From contig OW203724.1 in assembly GCA_934045075.1 (NCBI GenBank), positions 18,591,143 through 18,655,142 on the forward strand: a stretch of 64,000 nt of DNA, given 5' to 3'. The translations under genes were made by a program, and so were the position numbers. The stretch comes from Yponomeuta sedellus (lineage: Eukaryota; Arthropoda; Insecta; Lepidoptera; Yponomeutidae). How positions within the stretch are numbered: the first letter of the stretch is position 1; the number at the start of each line of letters is the position of its first letter. The notes under the pieces were generated by a model that was given only the letters and a program-made list of their open reading frames with translations, was not told the origin of the DNA and made no database searches. This document shows positions 24,701 through 39,700 of this stretch, one piece after another.

Positions 24701-27700
24701 TTTGGGACAGTGTTTAGTTTAGATGGTGTAGCCGTGCCCAGCTCAAAATAACTACACCATTTGAATAGAGAAAATTGTAAAAGGTAAAGTGGCGCTCAGA
24801 CGCTGCAATATTTGGGACAGTGTTTAGTTTAGATGGTGTAGCCGTGCCCAGCTCATAATAACAACAGCATTTGAATAGAGAAAATATTAATAGGTAAAGA
24901 GGCTCGGACACTGCAATATTTGGGACAGTGTTTAGTTCAGATGGTGTAGCCGTGCCCACTTCATAATATAAACACCCTCTCCACTTAATTGGCTTAATTC
25001 GCAGAAGAGACAACTTAGGTGCGGAGCCATCTAGGCCAAGGGTTCCACACGAGGTTTTCCTTCTCAGGTGGTGGCATTGCACACACACATACTCACGCCT
25101 GTATGTTGGAGGGGTAGTGTTGTATCACACACACACACACGCACGCACACAAACACACACATACACAAACGTACTCACTCCTGTAACCCGGAGGGGTAGA
25201 CAGAGACCAGGGACTGTCACATGCAAGATCCTGACATACTGGTCTTTCTCTTCATGATGAACATTCATGAGTAGTTGTAGCATTCACGAGTACATGCAGG
25301 TTTCGGGAGCTTTAGTTTGGTTTGAGGGGTATTGTCGTCATAAATAATAAGAATAAGAAAATACTTTATTGTACACTGGAAAAACAACAAAAACAAAATA
25401 ATTACAAATGTACATAGTACTTATTGCTAAGAGCAATTTCTTCCAGACAACCTTATAGGAAAGATTAAGCTCCATTTGTTACTGCTTTTCAGACTCTCTT
25501 AGGTTTGCTGGAAGAAATCTCGTACAGTAATAAGCTCGCATTTGTACAAGTTATTTATTATGTCATGCCATGTTATAAAAACAAATATACAACTTCCACA
25601 CAATACAGCGACTGGTACTGATCCCAATATAAGGCATACTAGGATATCCTGTGCTACGGTAAGGCGAGTACATCACAAACATGAAAATACATTCAGACTG
25701 AGGGCGTTTGTACAAATTTACGGCTACCCCGAGTGGGAATCGAAGCCACGACCTTCGGCGTGGTATCCAGGCGCGGTGCCGCTAGACCAACGAGGCAGTC
25801 AAGTTTTAATATTTCGTGTAGTTAAAAGAAACGTTTATGTGTGTATCACGCTAAAGCAGTTTTTTAAAGCTCTTTGTAGAAGTAGCTGTATTTCATTTTA
25901 ATCAGCTTTTTCTACAAGTCAACAAACCGTTCATATGAAATCATTTTACTTAATAAAGTTGTTTGCTCGTCCTCGGGTCCTAGGTCGTCCATTAATCTCA
26001 TTAATTCATGAAATATCACCAACTCCAACTCTATCAAGTTCTTAATAATATTAATAAGAATTGCTTACACCCAGAGAAGTGAAATACGGATACGGTAGAT
26101 TTCATTTTTTGAATGGCGAATTATACATTCGTAATTAGTATTTACTCCAGCTCCAGAAGCGCTCGTAGCCTAGTCGAACTGAGTTATTGGAATCAATCAT
26201 TTGAGTTAAGTAACAACAGGTGGCTGATGGGTGACCATCACGTCTGGCATTTTTCGGAGCGCTTCCGTGCTTCACAAGGCACGTTAAGCCGTTGGCAACG
26301 GCTGTCATGTAATGACAGTCGTTTAGCCATGTCAGAGCCCTTATGGGCGGCTTGATAATTTCTGACAGTAAGGCCCCCACCAACCTGGACTTGGCCCCCG
26401 TGGTGGAGTATGGCCTAACCTTCCTACGATGCAGGAAGAGACTGGTGGCCCAGCAATTGGGACATACATGAGTTGATATGGAATCAGTATTCACGGTCTG
26501 ATACCATTCGCAACCAGCGAGTCCCTGTAACCAGGCCCTAGATCATTCCACTGCATTGTAGTACAATGACGATTACAGGATCGTGGCGATTTCATTTCAT
26601 TGCTGACTAAGCCTTCCCTTCTAGGCCAATGGTATAAAAAAACGTCACGTGACGCGTCCATTTATCTATCATTGAAGTGTAATGCACTAACAGGATGAAG
26701 GCCTAGGTCGTCAGACCATCTGGGCCTCGATTCTGTTAGTGCATTCTAGTACCGTGACAGATACATGGTCGGTTCACGTGACGTGTTTTTTTCATACCAT
26801 TGACGCCTGGATGGTTTGATGTATGTACGCGCCTAGAATTGATGCAGCAACGAAATGAAATCGCCATGTTCATGCCATGGTCATTGTACTACAATGCGTT
26901 AACGAATCTAGGCCATGGTGGGGGCCTACATACGCTATGTCCGGTCCGTGGTCGCCAGGTCAGAACTTTTTCGCTCCAAAGGGCATCAGCATGGTTTTCC
27001 GTGAAGCTTGGAAAACCATGCTGGAGGCCTATGTCCTGCAGGCGGCGTCAAATGGCTGATGATGATACACAAAATAATGTTTTATGTGTTTTATACACAT
27101 GTGTGGCACGGACATTTGTTACTATTGTCACATAAAATGTCCGTGTCACACATGTGCACACTCATGTGATCACTTGAACTTCTGTCTGGCGCCGGCATTA
27201 GTAGGTATATAAGTGTAAGGCATCCGCTGCAAATCAGCGCCGTGGCTCAACCATGGCATAAATCTGAGCGGAGACCTTTTTGGTACATATACGTGTTAAG
27301 TTTTATGTGAAGTTTGTCTTATTGTCATTTTACGTGCCAAACAAAGATTATTCTATTCTATGATAATGAATATTATTATGTTCGTTATTATTCACTGATG
27401 CCGGTAGTCGCCCATTGGGAGAGTTCAGTTGGGAGAGCGCTGGCACGGTTAGCCAGAGGTCGCGGTTTCGAGTCCCGGCATGGGTGGAATTTTTAGCCTC
27501 TAAATAAGTTTTTAATTTAAAAACCTATTTAGAGGCTAAAAATTTCACCCATGCCGGGATTCGAACCCGCAACCTCTGGCTATCCGTACCAGCGCTCTAC
27601 CAATTGAGCCAATGGGCGACTCACGACATCAGTGAAATTTCGAACCTCTTTACAATATTCTCTGTATTACGTACAGGCAGCGACATCTGACTTAAGCAAA

Positions 27701-30700
27701 TTGCATTACTTACAGCCCCGACTACCTACTTTGCAGTTAGGTTTAACATCGGAACGATATCACTGTACCCACATGATTACACTATTTTTATTTTTAATGC
27801 ACTAACCCGTGCTAAGGAACAAATTTAAAAAACTATTTAGAGGCTAAAAATTTCACCCATGCCGGGATTCGAACCCGCAACCTCTGGCTATCCGTACCAG
27901 CGCTCTACCAATTGAGCCAATTTGTTCCTTAGCACGGGTTAGTGCATTAAAAATAAAAATAGTGTAAGTTTTTAATGTTAATTACGTCATTTGCGTTTTC
28001 GACTGTAGCTGCAGCTTACAGGGCTAACAGCTTACGACCTCATATGTTTTGAAAATAATATATTTCTGTAATATAAAATTACACATTTGATTTGTCATCA
28101 TGCTGACGCTGGCTCATTTTTGAGACAGCCTTATTTAAAAAACCCAATTACACTAAAAGACTCCTATAGGCGTTTTATTTAATCTGTGCTTACGTCTTTT
28201 CCTTGTAAAATCTCCAGACTATTTTTTAGTCGTTTTAAGCTTAAAGCATTGAATAGTATATTGAGATATCTGTGGTTTTAATACGTTTTGTAAATAAGGC
28301 CCGTTGAGGTAGTACTTGCTATAATGGGTTCTTCGGTATTGATCAATTTATATTAATTTTATTGTGTAAAATTGTTCTGTGTCCCAGACTTTATTGTTAG
28401 TGCTGATCCGTGAACTGTTATATAAATAAAAATAGACTGGATAATTATATAAAAACAAAAAAACAATCAAGTGCTGTCCTGTCAACAATAATAATAATGT
28501 TATCAACCCTTTGTATGTCTCCACTGCTGGGGCACGGGCCTCGTCCTGCAGTAAGCAGTAAGGCCATACTCCACCATGGGGGCCAAATCCGGGTTGGTGG
28601 AGGAATGTAAGACAGTGGCAGTCCTTACTGTCAGAAGTTATCAAGACCCCCATAAGTCCTCCGACTGGGCTTAACGACTGCCATTGCATGACAGGCGTAA
28701 AGTGCCTTACGAAGCACGGAATCGCTCGGAAAAAATACCACTAGCGGCAGTCACCGGATGGTCAGCAATCCATCACCTGACCGCGCCTGCTCATGCTTAA
28801 CTCAAGTGATTGATTCCAATCACTCGGTTCCACTAGGCCACGAGCGCTTCGAGCGAATAATAATAATACCTATCTACTTCCAGGTCTAGGCATCTGCAAC
28901 CTGAAGTACTGCCTACTGTTTGCGTGGTTCCTCATCGCGTCCATCATAGAAGCCATCGGGTACTCGTACATACTTCCTGCAGCGAGATGCGACTTGAACA
29001 TGAGCGACTCCCAACGTGGGCTTATAGGCTCATTGCCCTACATAGGTAAGGGGCCTTTGAAAGGACGGTAACTGTAATGTTTGACATTAGTAGATAATTT
29101 CTAAATATAACTCGTCAGCAAAGCAAGTGAATGCGGAATTATGTTCATCGTCAGGCTATACTAGTCCACTGCTGGACATAGCCCTCCCCTAAAGAGCGCC
29201 ACCTTGAGCTATCATAGGGGGTAATGCCCATAAAACCCATGCTGGGCATGCGGGTTGGGAATCGCAGTTCGGTGAAATTGTACTGCAGTGGGCGCTGCTG
29301 CCCACCCCCGGTTTGTGTCCCTTAGTCGCCTTTTACGACACACGCGGGAAGAATTGGGTTGGTACTACTATTCTCTAGGCCGACACCACACAGCAAGTTA
29401 CTTTTCAGCGGAATTATGTTACTTTTTTATTATATTATTTTAACGTTGACACCAGATGACGCAACCAAGGCAGGCCCTCCACCAGATGGTCTGTAGACCT
29501 GCTTACGGTGGCGGCAAGTCGTTGGTTGCGGACACAAGACCGTGGAGCATGGAAAACCATGAAGGAGACCTATACCCTGCGGTGGGCGTCAAATGGCTGA
29601 TGATGATGATGAACGTTGACACAACGTCAGCATAAAAAACTTTGGTCTTTCCATCTACCTAAAGAGAAGTTATAGCTATGGAGGAGTTATAGCCGGCAGA
29701 TATGACTGCCCTGTCATGTGGTCGATGGAACAGTGGCATCTCAAATAGTGGCTACGCAAAATATTTTATTTTATTTATTTGTTATTAAGTGTATTATTTA
29801 AAACCGTACTGGTTTCTTCATTTTAAGTTTAAAGTTATTTATTTACTTATTTATTATTATATATCACTATTGTAATTTATTTTGTTTCTTTTATTGTTAA
29901 TTAATTTTAATTTTAAAAAATATGGATTTAATGTCTGAAATAAATATATTGAATTGAATTGAATTTATACAGCGTCTAGCTTTCACTCACACTGGACGGG
30001 TGGAGGGACTACTCGGATGATGTAGTGACCGTGACTTTGTTCTTTAGATGGGGTAGGCTTGACCGGCACCTACACCATCAGCAAAGTCGGCCTAGTCCAG
30101 AGGAAAGCAAGTCAACAGGTGCAGAGTCAACTCAGCCACGGCTTTCCTCACGCTACTACCCCGCTACTACGAATTCGCATTTGTACTTTACACACATAAA
30201 AATATTCAGAAAACACAGACAAAATATAAATTAAATTATACTTTACTAGCTGTGTCCCGCGGTGTTACCCGCGGTTTATCGATTTTCCCATGGGAATAAG
30301 ATATTTTCGCAATCGCTTTAATCCATTAATCGGCGCTGAAGTATAAAAATCTCAGACACTTAGGTTTCCTCACGATATTTTCCTTCAGTTTATCGCGTGG
30401 CATTGCCACTACAACTATACAAATGTAGGTACTTAACTTCGAGAACAAAGTCATTGGTACATGCCAGGATTCGAACCCACTACCTCGCGAATTTGTGGCC
30501 GACGTTAAGGTTATCATGAGTAATTAATGGAAAATATTAGTCAATTTCTGCCTTCCTGGGTTGAGTAAGCAACAACACTTAAATTTATTAATAGCAGAAC
30601 GACATTATATTGAGTGAACAATGTAGAGTAAAAGTAATATTATTAATTCCTACTTTGAACAATTATTCTCTCGTTGATCTTGAACGCTATGATGTTGCAT

Positions 30701-33700
30701 GCACCACGCAATATCAAGGAGATAATCATGATTGTTCAAGATATACGTGACAACAAACAATCAAAACTCGTACCTACTTACCTAACAATAAGCATGAATA
30801 TTATTGTGTAGGTAAGTCAATTAGTTTATGTATTTATTCTTCTAATATAAATTTACACCTATCTACCCTCTTCATCTTTCAGTTCTATTCATCCTAAGGA
30901 TGTCTTGAAGAGATCTCCGTTAGCGATAATACCGGCAATTCTATACGACAAAACTTAGACAGTAAGGGCCTTTCACCCTGCCTGGTTATGATGACAAAAA
31001 TTAAGTCCACATTTCAGGCATCGTAGCGACGTCTTTTCCATGGGGCTACGCAGCCGACGTGCGCGGGCGCAAGCAAATGCTGATCCTCAGCGCACTGGTG
31101 GGTAGCGTCTTCAGCATTTCCGCCGCCTTCATGCCTGAGCTGATCAGCTTCGTGTTTTGCAAATTCATTGCTCATATTTGGTAAGGCATCACATTTTAAA
31201 GACCTATATTTGTGAAACTCTCGTGGCCTAATGGAACCGATTGATTGGAATCAATCACTTGGGTTAAGCAACAACAGACGCGGTTAGGTGCTGGATGGTG
31301 ACCATCACGTGACTACCGCTAGTCATAAAATGGCAGTCGCTAAGCCATGGCAAAGGGCGGCTTCATAACTTCTGACAGTAAGGCCCGCCACTGACTTAAA
31401 TTACAATCCTCCACCAACCCGGGCTTGGCGCCCGTGGAGTATGGCCTAACCTTCCTGCGATGCAGGAAGAGACCCGTGCGCCAGCATTGAGGACATACAA
31501 AGGGTTGATATTAATATAGTTATTTTTCACTCCATCTGCTCGAAATGACGTATTTTGATCCCTAAAGTTAGGGCCCAAAACAAGCTATTGCTATCCAATC
31601 AAACATGTATGGTAAGAAATCCAATTTTGAATTTATATACCTACGCAATCTCGTTTTATTCAGTATATCGAACCTCTCCTACCGTAGATCTACGTCTCCT
31701 ACATTCTTGAGGACTTGACCTATATCCGCTCTAAACAAGCAAGAAGTTTTAAACCAGAGTATGGAACTGCTTTGTGTCCCAAACTCGTTGCATTGAAACT
31801 TTTTGCTATCTTCTTGGAAATAAAAATATCAAAAAATTTTATTTGGAAGGCCAATTTTTCATTGGATAACGTTTGCAACAATTTCACTGGCGCACATTTA
31901 GTATGTTTAATTTCTTATTAATTGCATTCCTCACAGATGTACTGAAAAGCAGAGTGTTCGTCACGGGCGCAAAACGTTTTCGTTCTCGGTAGTGTTGAAT
32001 CCCTCGCTCCTCCGGGACTCTTAGTTGAAGCCTGATCGTCCTTCAGTTCGCTCAGGCTTCAATTTCACAACCTCGACACGAAAACTGTATTTGCGCCCTT
32101 GGCGAACAATCTACTATTATGGCAGGTTAAAACGAAAACTTTCTTGTAGGAAGGCGACATAAATAAGAATCTAAGTCACCTTCACCTTTAGGTATGAAGT
32201 GGTCGCGACAGACTGACCTTCACATTATTCTGTCACATCAGTGTGAAGGATAAGAAACTTTATTCCTATTCTTCACTTTTACACTATCACTGAACGTCGT
32301 CACACTAGTGTGAACGTTAGGAAAATATTATTCCTTACATTAACCTTTTGCTTCCACACTGTAAAAGAATATGACTAACGGACACATTGTTTTTTTTAAG
32401 TTATATTACTTAAGTATATCAGTCAGTTAATCGTTAGGTTGGTTGATTTTGCATCTGGCGAAAATCGAAAGAAATTGGATTAAAAACGAAAACTCTAAAA
32501 CGATTCGTTGGGTTAAGCACTGCACTTGCCTTGTTACCTCAAGACAAAATTCGAGATGGATGGACATATATATATCAAAGATTCAAGTGAAAACATTAAG
32601 AGTACCAAATTAGACAATTTTTTTAATTATATGGAAAGGACCTGGCTAAAAGCGACTCATGTATTGAGGAATGGTGTAGTTCCAACGAACGTCATCGAAC
32701 CAATAATGAATAATGTGTGTGAAAATTGGAATTCGCAAATCAATAAAAAAGTCAACAAGAAGCATGTTACAATTGCCAAATTATTAACGGCTTTAAAAGA
32801 AGATTCGACGACGAATAAAATAAAATTAAACTCACCTTCCAATAACAGACGACAAACCGAGCATGAAAAGGATGCTATTCTAATTGATACAAAACTACAA
32901 TTGATATATGGCGATATAACAATCGGGCATTTTTTGGAAATTCATCGTTAGAAGTATAACGATGAATTTCCAAATATTTAAGACATATTGCTGAAAAGGA
33001 AGTTTTATTAAATAATAGTAAACTGTTTTTTTTGAAGTTGCTGAACGAGTTATTTTGTTTGACGAGTAAAAATTTTTATGTTTTAATTTATTGCTTATGT
33101 ATTTTTCTTTCCGATATAACAAACTAATATTTAAAACGATCTCTACTATTAGGTACATTTAAAATTATAAAATTCGAAAGTGTGTGAGGTACCTACCTCT
33201 AAGTAACGCTTGCACCATTTAACCTTAGTCCATGTAACGTGCCATAAAGAACTTCGTTCTTATAATATTAGGAAAAGGTTATACTGTTCTTTTAGATAGT
33301 GTGACGGTTAAGAATTGATCTTCCGACAGGCCCACTGGTGTGATAGTGAGAAACACAAATTCTCCACCTTCACACCGCTCTGTCACACTAATGTGAAAGT
33401 AATTAGTTTCTTGACATACACACTGATGTGGCGGTTAATAATAAAAATATGACAGTTAGGAAATCGTTTGTCTGTCTAACACATTGGTAGTAAGGGTAGG
33501 ATTTTTATTTCCTTTCCTTCACACTGATGTGACAGAATAATGTCAGTGAAGGTCAGTCTGTCGCGTGAAGTGGTAAAGAAGGCCCCACAGATACTCTACT
33601 CTGGCCATCTTTCCTCAGATACGAGTACTTACGGTCTCTTTTTAAAAAAATACGACTCCTCTGAAGCACTCCTTAGAGGCAGTCTGTGGTTACGTTTTTT

Positions 33701-36700
33701 CCTTGTAAAACCTCTGTCCCTATCGTATTCAATGTTTCAAGGAATATTGTTTTTACAAATAACGTCGCTAATCTTTAGGTTATATATTAGAGTAAATCTG
33801 TAGCAAATATCTCGTATTAGTTCTGTAAAAATTTTATTCACCTAGGTGTTGACCCAACTAATAAAATTTATAACTACTTGCTACTTTTCAGCCTAGCCTG
33901 TCCCTCAGCGATCCCGTACGCATTCATTGGAGAGGTGCTCCCGCGCAGATATCGGGACATAGCCTTATCTCTCACCAATGCTTTGCAGATGTTTGGTTCC
34001 GTGCTACTTCCACGTGAGTTCCTTTCACACAATATGACCATCATTAACAATGATCGCAAGACAGGTAGATGTCAACATACACACAATATTTTATGTTCTA
34101 TAATAAATGAATCGCTCAATGTGTTGGTAAGCGCAAATCTCGAAAGCAGATGAACCGATTTCGCTAATTCTTTTTTTAGAATATTCCTTGAAGTACGAGA
34201 AAGGTTCTTACGATGAGAAAAAAAAATTAAAGAATCGACTGTTTGGCGCTACGAACTTCGCTGGTTCAGCTAGTTGTTAAATAGATAGACTATTCTTTAT
34301 TGTACACAAAAATTCTTAATCTCAAAAATTTATCGTTCTTCTATTGTTAAAAAATATTGCACTAAATGTAATTTTTATTTTATTCTACCTGGCGCTGGAA
34401 TAACAACACTGCGTCACGGTGGGAGCCTCTTAGTTTTCGTTCTGCTTAATTTATACCTGGGACCGTTGTTGGATGTGCCTTGACTGTTTTATCGTTCTAC
34501 TAGATTTCTTTGTTTTGCTATTAAGGACCTAGGACCGTTGTTGGATGTGCCTTGACTGTTTTATCTTTCTACTAGATTTCTTTGTTTTGCTATTAATTAG
34601 CCTACGACCTATTCTCAGTCCTAAGATATACACACAAAAAAATCCTGGAAATGGGTGATGCCGTTTTGAAGAAGTTCTATAATAAACACTGTGGCACTTG
34701 ATTTTTATATATTACATTAGACCGTAAAAAATATATTATTTAGGCTTCTTATTCCTGTGGTACTATCCCCTATCAGAGGTCAGTTATCAATTTATCAATG
34801 TGGCCACCATGAACCGTGATGTGGCGGTTCGGAACAAATGGATGGTGCCTACCAACCTGAAACCTTGACTAAAACAACTACAAAAAAAATATTTTAATTT
34901 GAGTTCTCATGGACATAAAAAAGGCTGTCGACCATAATGTTCTACCTCTGCAACACAGTAACAATATAGGATTACATGATTACAAATCGATATGATGGAA
35001 GGTAGATGCTGGATGCGGCAAGCTGAAGACAGGGCGCTATGGCGCTCATTAGGGGAGGGTTATGTCCAGGAGTGCATTAATATAGTCTGAAGAAGAAGAG
35101 AAGATGATGGAAGTGAAGACAGTGTCGAAAATACGTATTAATCTTCTAGTCCTGGCCTGGGCGATACTGCCTTTGGACCTCAACGCTAACTTCGGCTCCT
35201 ACCAATTCCGATCTTGGCGGCTGCTGACCATCGTGTTCTCGAGCTTCATGCCCATCGCTGGGTTCCTGATGATTCTCTGCCCGGAGAGCCCCAAGTACCT
35301 CGTGGCGCAGGGACGCCACGACGAAGCTCTGGAAGTCCTCAGAAACACGTACGCTCAGAACAAAGGCGAGTCGCCAGACGAATTCCCTGTGAGTATCTTC
35401 TTTTTCTTCTTTGATCCCTTTACTCCTGCGTGGAGTGTGGGGCGCACAGGGCTTTCAATGTATCTCTGTTCATGGCTAGGGATGGTAGCTTCAGCCAAGT
35501 TACTCCCTTCACCTTCGCTTTAGTATAAGTATTTATTTTTGGGTACCTATATATGTACATTGTCATTTATGTATATGTTGTTTGTATGTATTTAGTTGTA
35601 TAAGTATTTATTTTTAGGTATCTATGTATGAGATTATATAAATATATGTACTTTGTATCGTAGTAAGTACCTACGATATATTCGGTAAGTAATTATATTC
35701 TCGCATTTTTTTGCTATTTGGTATCAATACATTTTCGATTTCATTATTTATGTACATGCACGTACCGACTATATTCTTCATGCAATCCACTCCATTCAAA
35801 GGTTGTCTGGAAGAGATCGCTCTTAGCAATAAGACCGCCAATTGTATAACATCACTTAGATTTAAGAAATCATTGTTGTATCCCTTTTTTCTGGTTGTGC
35901 AATAAAGTGTTCCCTATCTATCTATCTTAGAGAGATCGGATCTTTTCAACGTCTGGGACGGTATTCCCGGTCTAGTATCTTGATACTTTGAATTGGCTGA
36001 TTGCAGACGCTTTCACCGGTACCTAATACGCGGTGGTAGCGAAGCAGTAGAATGCCGGTTTGTCATTCGGGAGGTCGTTGGTTCGAATTCCGGCATGTAC
36101 CAATGACTTTGTTTTCTCAGTTACGTACATTTGTGAAGTTATAGTACTCGCTAACTTTGAAGGAAAACATGGACGGAAAAATCCCGAGATACTAAACGTC
36201 GTAATTTAAATCGATTTAACATTTAAATACCATGCTAAATGACAGTCGTGTTGGTCGATGGATGACAGTTGACAAACAAAACCGCGTTTGTGGGTTCGAT
36301 TCCCACTCATGGCCGATTTGTACAAATAGCCTTAGTTTGGGTGTATTCCCATGTTTGTGATGTCGTGACCTGGTTACTATAGCACAGGGTATCCTAATTT
36401 GGGATCAGCGCAAGTGATTGTTTTGGATGAAAGTTATGTATTTTGTACGTATGTTACACATTCTTGCAAAGTAGCCAGTAACGAAATTGCCAAGAGTTTA
36501 CACATCTGCAGGTACACCTTTATAGATGTGTCTAGTAACTATACAACGACTGGACTCTCTAAGGTTTCCTGGAAGAAATCTCTTTCAGAGATAAGCTCGC
36601 CTTTGTACTTGTAATTTCCTGTTAAATGTTTCGTGTGCAATAAAGTGTAATCGACGACCTCTATGGCGCAACGGTAGCGCATCTGCCTAACATGCAAGAA

Positions 36701-39700
36701 GTCCTGGGTTCGAACCCCGGCTGGGGCAAAATGCATGTCTGTGATGTCGTTGTTCCTAGTTCCCACGACACAGGATACCCTAATGTATGTGCCTGTATGT
36801 CAATGTTCGTTCGTTCGTTATCAACCCTTGTATGTCCCCACTGCTAGGGCACGGGTCTCTTCCTGCATCGCAGAAAGGTTAGGCCATGCTCCACCACGGC
36901 GGCCAAGTCCGGGTTGGTGGAGGATTGTAAGACAGTGGCGGGCCTTACTGTCAGAAGTTATCAAGCCGCCCATAAGGCCTCTGACATGGCTTAACGACTG
37001 CCATTATATGATAGCCGGCACCAACGGCTTAACGTGCCTTGCGAAGCACGGAATCGCTCGGAAAAATGCCACTAGCGGTAGTAAATGTTATGTTATGTTA
37101 ATTAATACAGCTATTATATTATACTGTATGGAATCAGGCGTTACTTTGCGGAAATAATAGCATTAAAATGTGAAAATGACTTTGCTGAATTCCGCCAAAA
37201 ATCCCACAAGCACCACGCGGTGAGTTAATGCACCGCCCTCCCTCCCACATTTTCAAGCAGAAGCAAGAGATAAACACACCACCACCGACACCAATACTTC
37301 TGTGACAAAATACGCATATTTGCTTGTGCTTGGGGGATTTTTGGCGAAATTTAGCAAAGTAATTTTCACATTTTAATGCTATTTAATGTTATACATTTCA
37401 GGTAAAAGCCCTCATAATACCTGACAAAGACCCGACTAAGCCTTCGAGTTTCGTGTCGTCGCTAAAGAACCAAACTCTGCCAGTTTTGAGGCCTCCATAT
37501 TTGAAGTGGTTGTTGTTGAATGGAACTTTGCTGTTCGGAATATTTTCCACGTAAGTAGAAAAGGTCTCGACGACTGTCACCGCTGCCAATACTAGGTAAA
37601 TTTAAAAACCTATTTAGAGGCTAAAAATTTCACCCATGCCGGGATTCGAACCTGCAACCTCTGGATATCCGTGGATATCCTGGCACGGATATCCAGTCGG
37701 ACCGAGGCGACTGTAGAAAAAAAAATGTTTCCATTTTCTCTTTATAAATAGAATGTTCCAGGCACTTCAAATAAATTAAATAATACAAAATTTTACACCG
37801 TTGGAGTAAGCGTGTTCTTGAGTGGAGAACGCGACTCGGCAAACGTAGTGTAGGGCGACCTCCGACCAGGTGGGATGACGATCTGTGATTTCTGCGAAAA
37901 ACTGCAGGCAGATGCTGGATGCGGCAAGCTGAAGACAGGGCGCTATGCTCATTAGGGGAGGGCTATATAATATAGCCTGAAGTAGAAGAAATTTTACAAG
38001 AAAACTTTCCAAAGTCGTAGAATCATACACACATACATAACCACACGCCTGTATACCAGAGGGGTAGGCAGAGAACAGGGACTGCCACTTGCCGCAATCC
38101 TAACAGATCACCTTCGCTTCATCAACATTCATAAGTCGTTGCATGCACGCACGCCGGTCCCGGGTACTTTGTATCTAGAATACATTTTACTTCGTAGAAT
38201 CAGCCAGTGACAAACTATATTTATCGTGATTAGAGGTAACTCAGGCAAACTTGCGCCGCCGACTCTATATCTAGGACTATATATCTGCTTATCCTAGGGT
38301 AAGCCCTACTTTTGCACGGAGTCTCGAAGAGATCGCTTTTAGTGGTAAGACCGCAAGTGGTTGGCTATGAAACCTGAGAAGTTTCGTATGCTTTTAATAT
38401 GGTTTTAGTATGCATGATTCGCAATAAAGAGTTCTAATCACTTACTTTTTACTTAGTTCGTTTATAATGAGTTACTTTTGCGTTGCAGGGTCCATAATCA
38501 TGTCGAGGACTAATATTTGTATTGAGACTAAATATGGAGTATACATGAAACAATTTACGATTCAAGCTTTAACTAATGTAATCTTTATTCAGTAAATAGA
38601 TCCGATAACATCTTGCAAAGCCATCCATTAATTAAATAGATGACTGGCAACCTTGTCACTTAGCTATGTATTCGATTATGTTTGAATACGTATTTATCTC
38701 CTTACTTACAGTGACTTGACGCATGTCCCCTTAAGGGGCTCCATCCAGTAACACTAGCGCCACCAATGGAAAAAAAAACATATTATTTTTACGGATCGAT
38801 ATTGCAAAAAGTGCCAGACGAATCTCTCAATAATTTTAATAGTGATATTTAGCACGACCAACTGAAATATCTAAGTCGAAAAAATTTTATTCACTGTAAA
38901 ACAAAATGTTTACCTAATGAACGTCAAAGCCGTTAGTTTCACAATTAATAATCAACTATACTATTTTTATTTTTAATGCACTAACCCGTGCTAAGGACAA
39001 ATTTAAAAACCTATTTAGAGGCTAAAAATTTCACCCATGCCGGGATTCGAAATTTCACTGATGCCGGTGAGTCGCCCATTGGCTCAATTGGTAGAGCGCT
39101 GGCACGGATAGCCAGAGGTTGCGGGTTCGAATCCCGGCATGGGTGAAATTTTTAGCCTCTAAATAGGTTTTTAAATATGTCCTTAGCACGGAAGAAACTC
39201 TATATTTATTCTTCTCAAAACAGGTTTCCTAGGATCCTAGAATCTTGGATCAAGGTCGTTTTTTAGTGTTATTTCTTTCTAGTCCTGGACTTTTTGCCTC
39301 AGGTCATGGGTCTTAAAAATTACTATTGAAATGATTAGTAAATAAGTGGTTCAGAGATTGTGTGAGTGAGTGAGTACGTTATTTATTACTCACAGAGGTA
39401 TTAGAACACAACGTATGTACAATTTGAGTAATCAGGACTTATTTCTGTTGTTTCTTTTCATTTATGTTACTGGACGGAACCCCTTAAGCGAGCTAGTTAT
39501 TTAAGCGGAGGGTAACGCAATTAGTAAGCGTGTCTGATCGTTTTGATATAAATAGTATCAAATTAGTTGCCCAAAAAATCGTGGCATTGATTTCGACTCA
39601 AATACTGCCGCACTTTCGTCTCCGCCGTAACTTTAATATAAGTAATAAGTAAATCATAACAGGTTACGTGAGATGAAAGTTTTTGATTGACTTCTACTTA

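Noticed and set aside
24714..25088. 124-codon minus-strand ORF
   Set aside because: It is a translation of the 108-bp tandem units with repeating GTATPSELNTVPN-type segments; no independent evidence.
30025..30234. 69-codon ORF as transporter exon or separate gene
   Set aside because: It follows an apparent TTTAG acceptor, but exons 2 and 3 of the transporter join in phase without it and the sequence matches no MFS segment. Probably repeat-derived.
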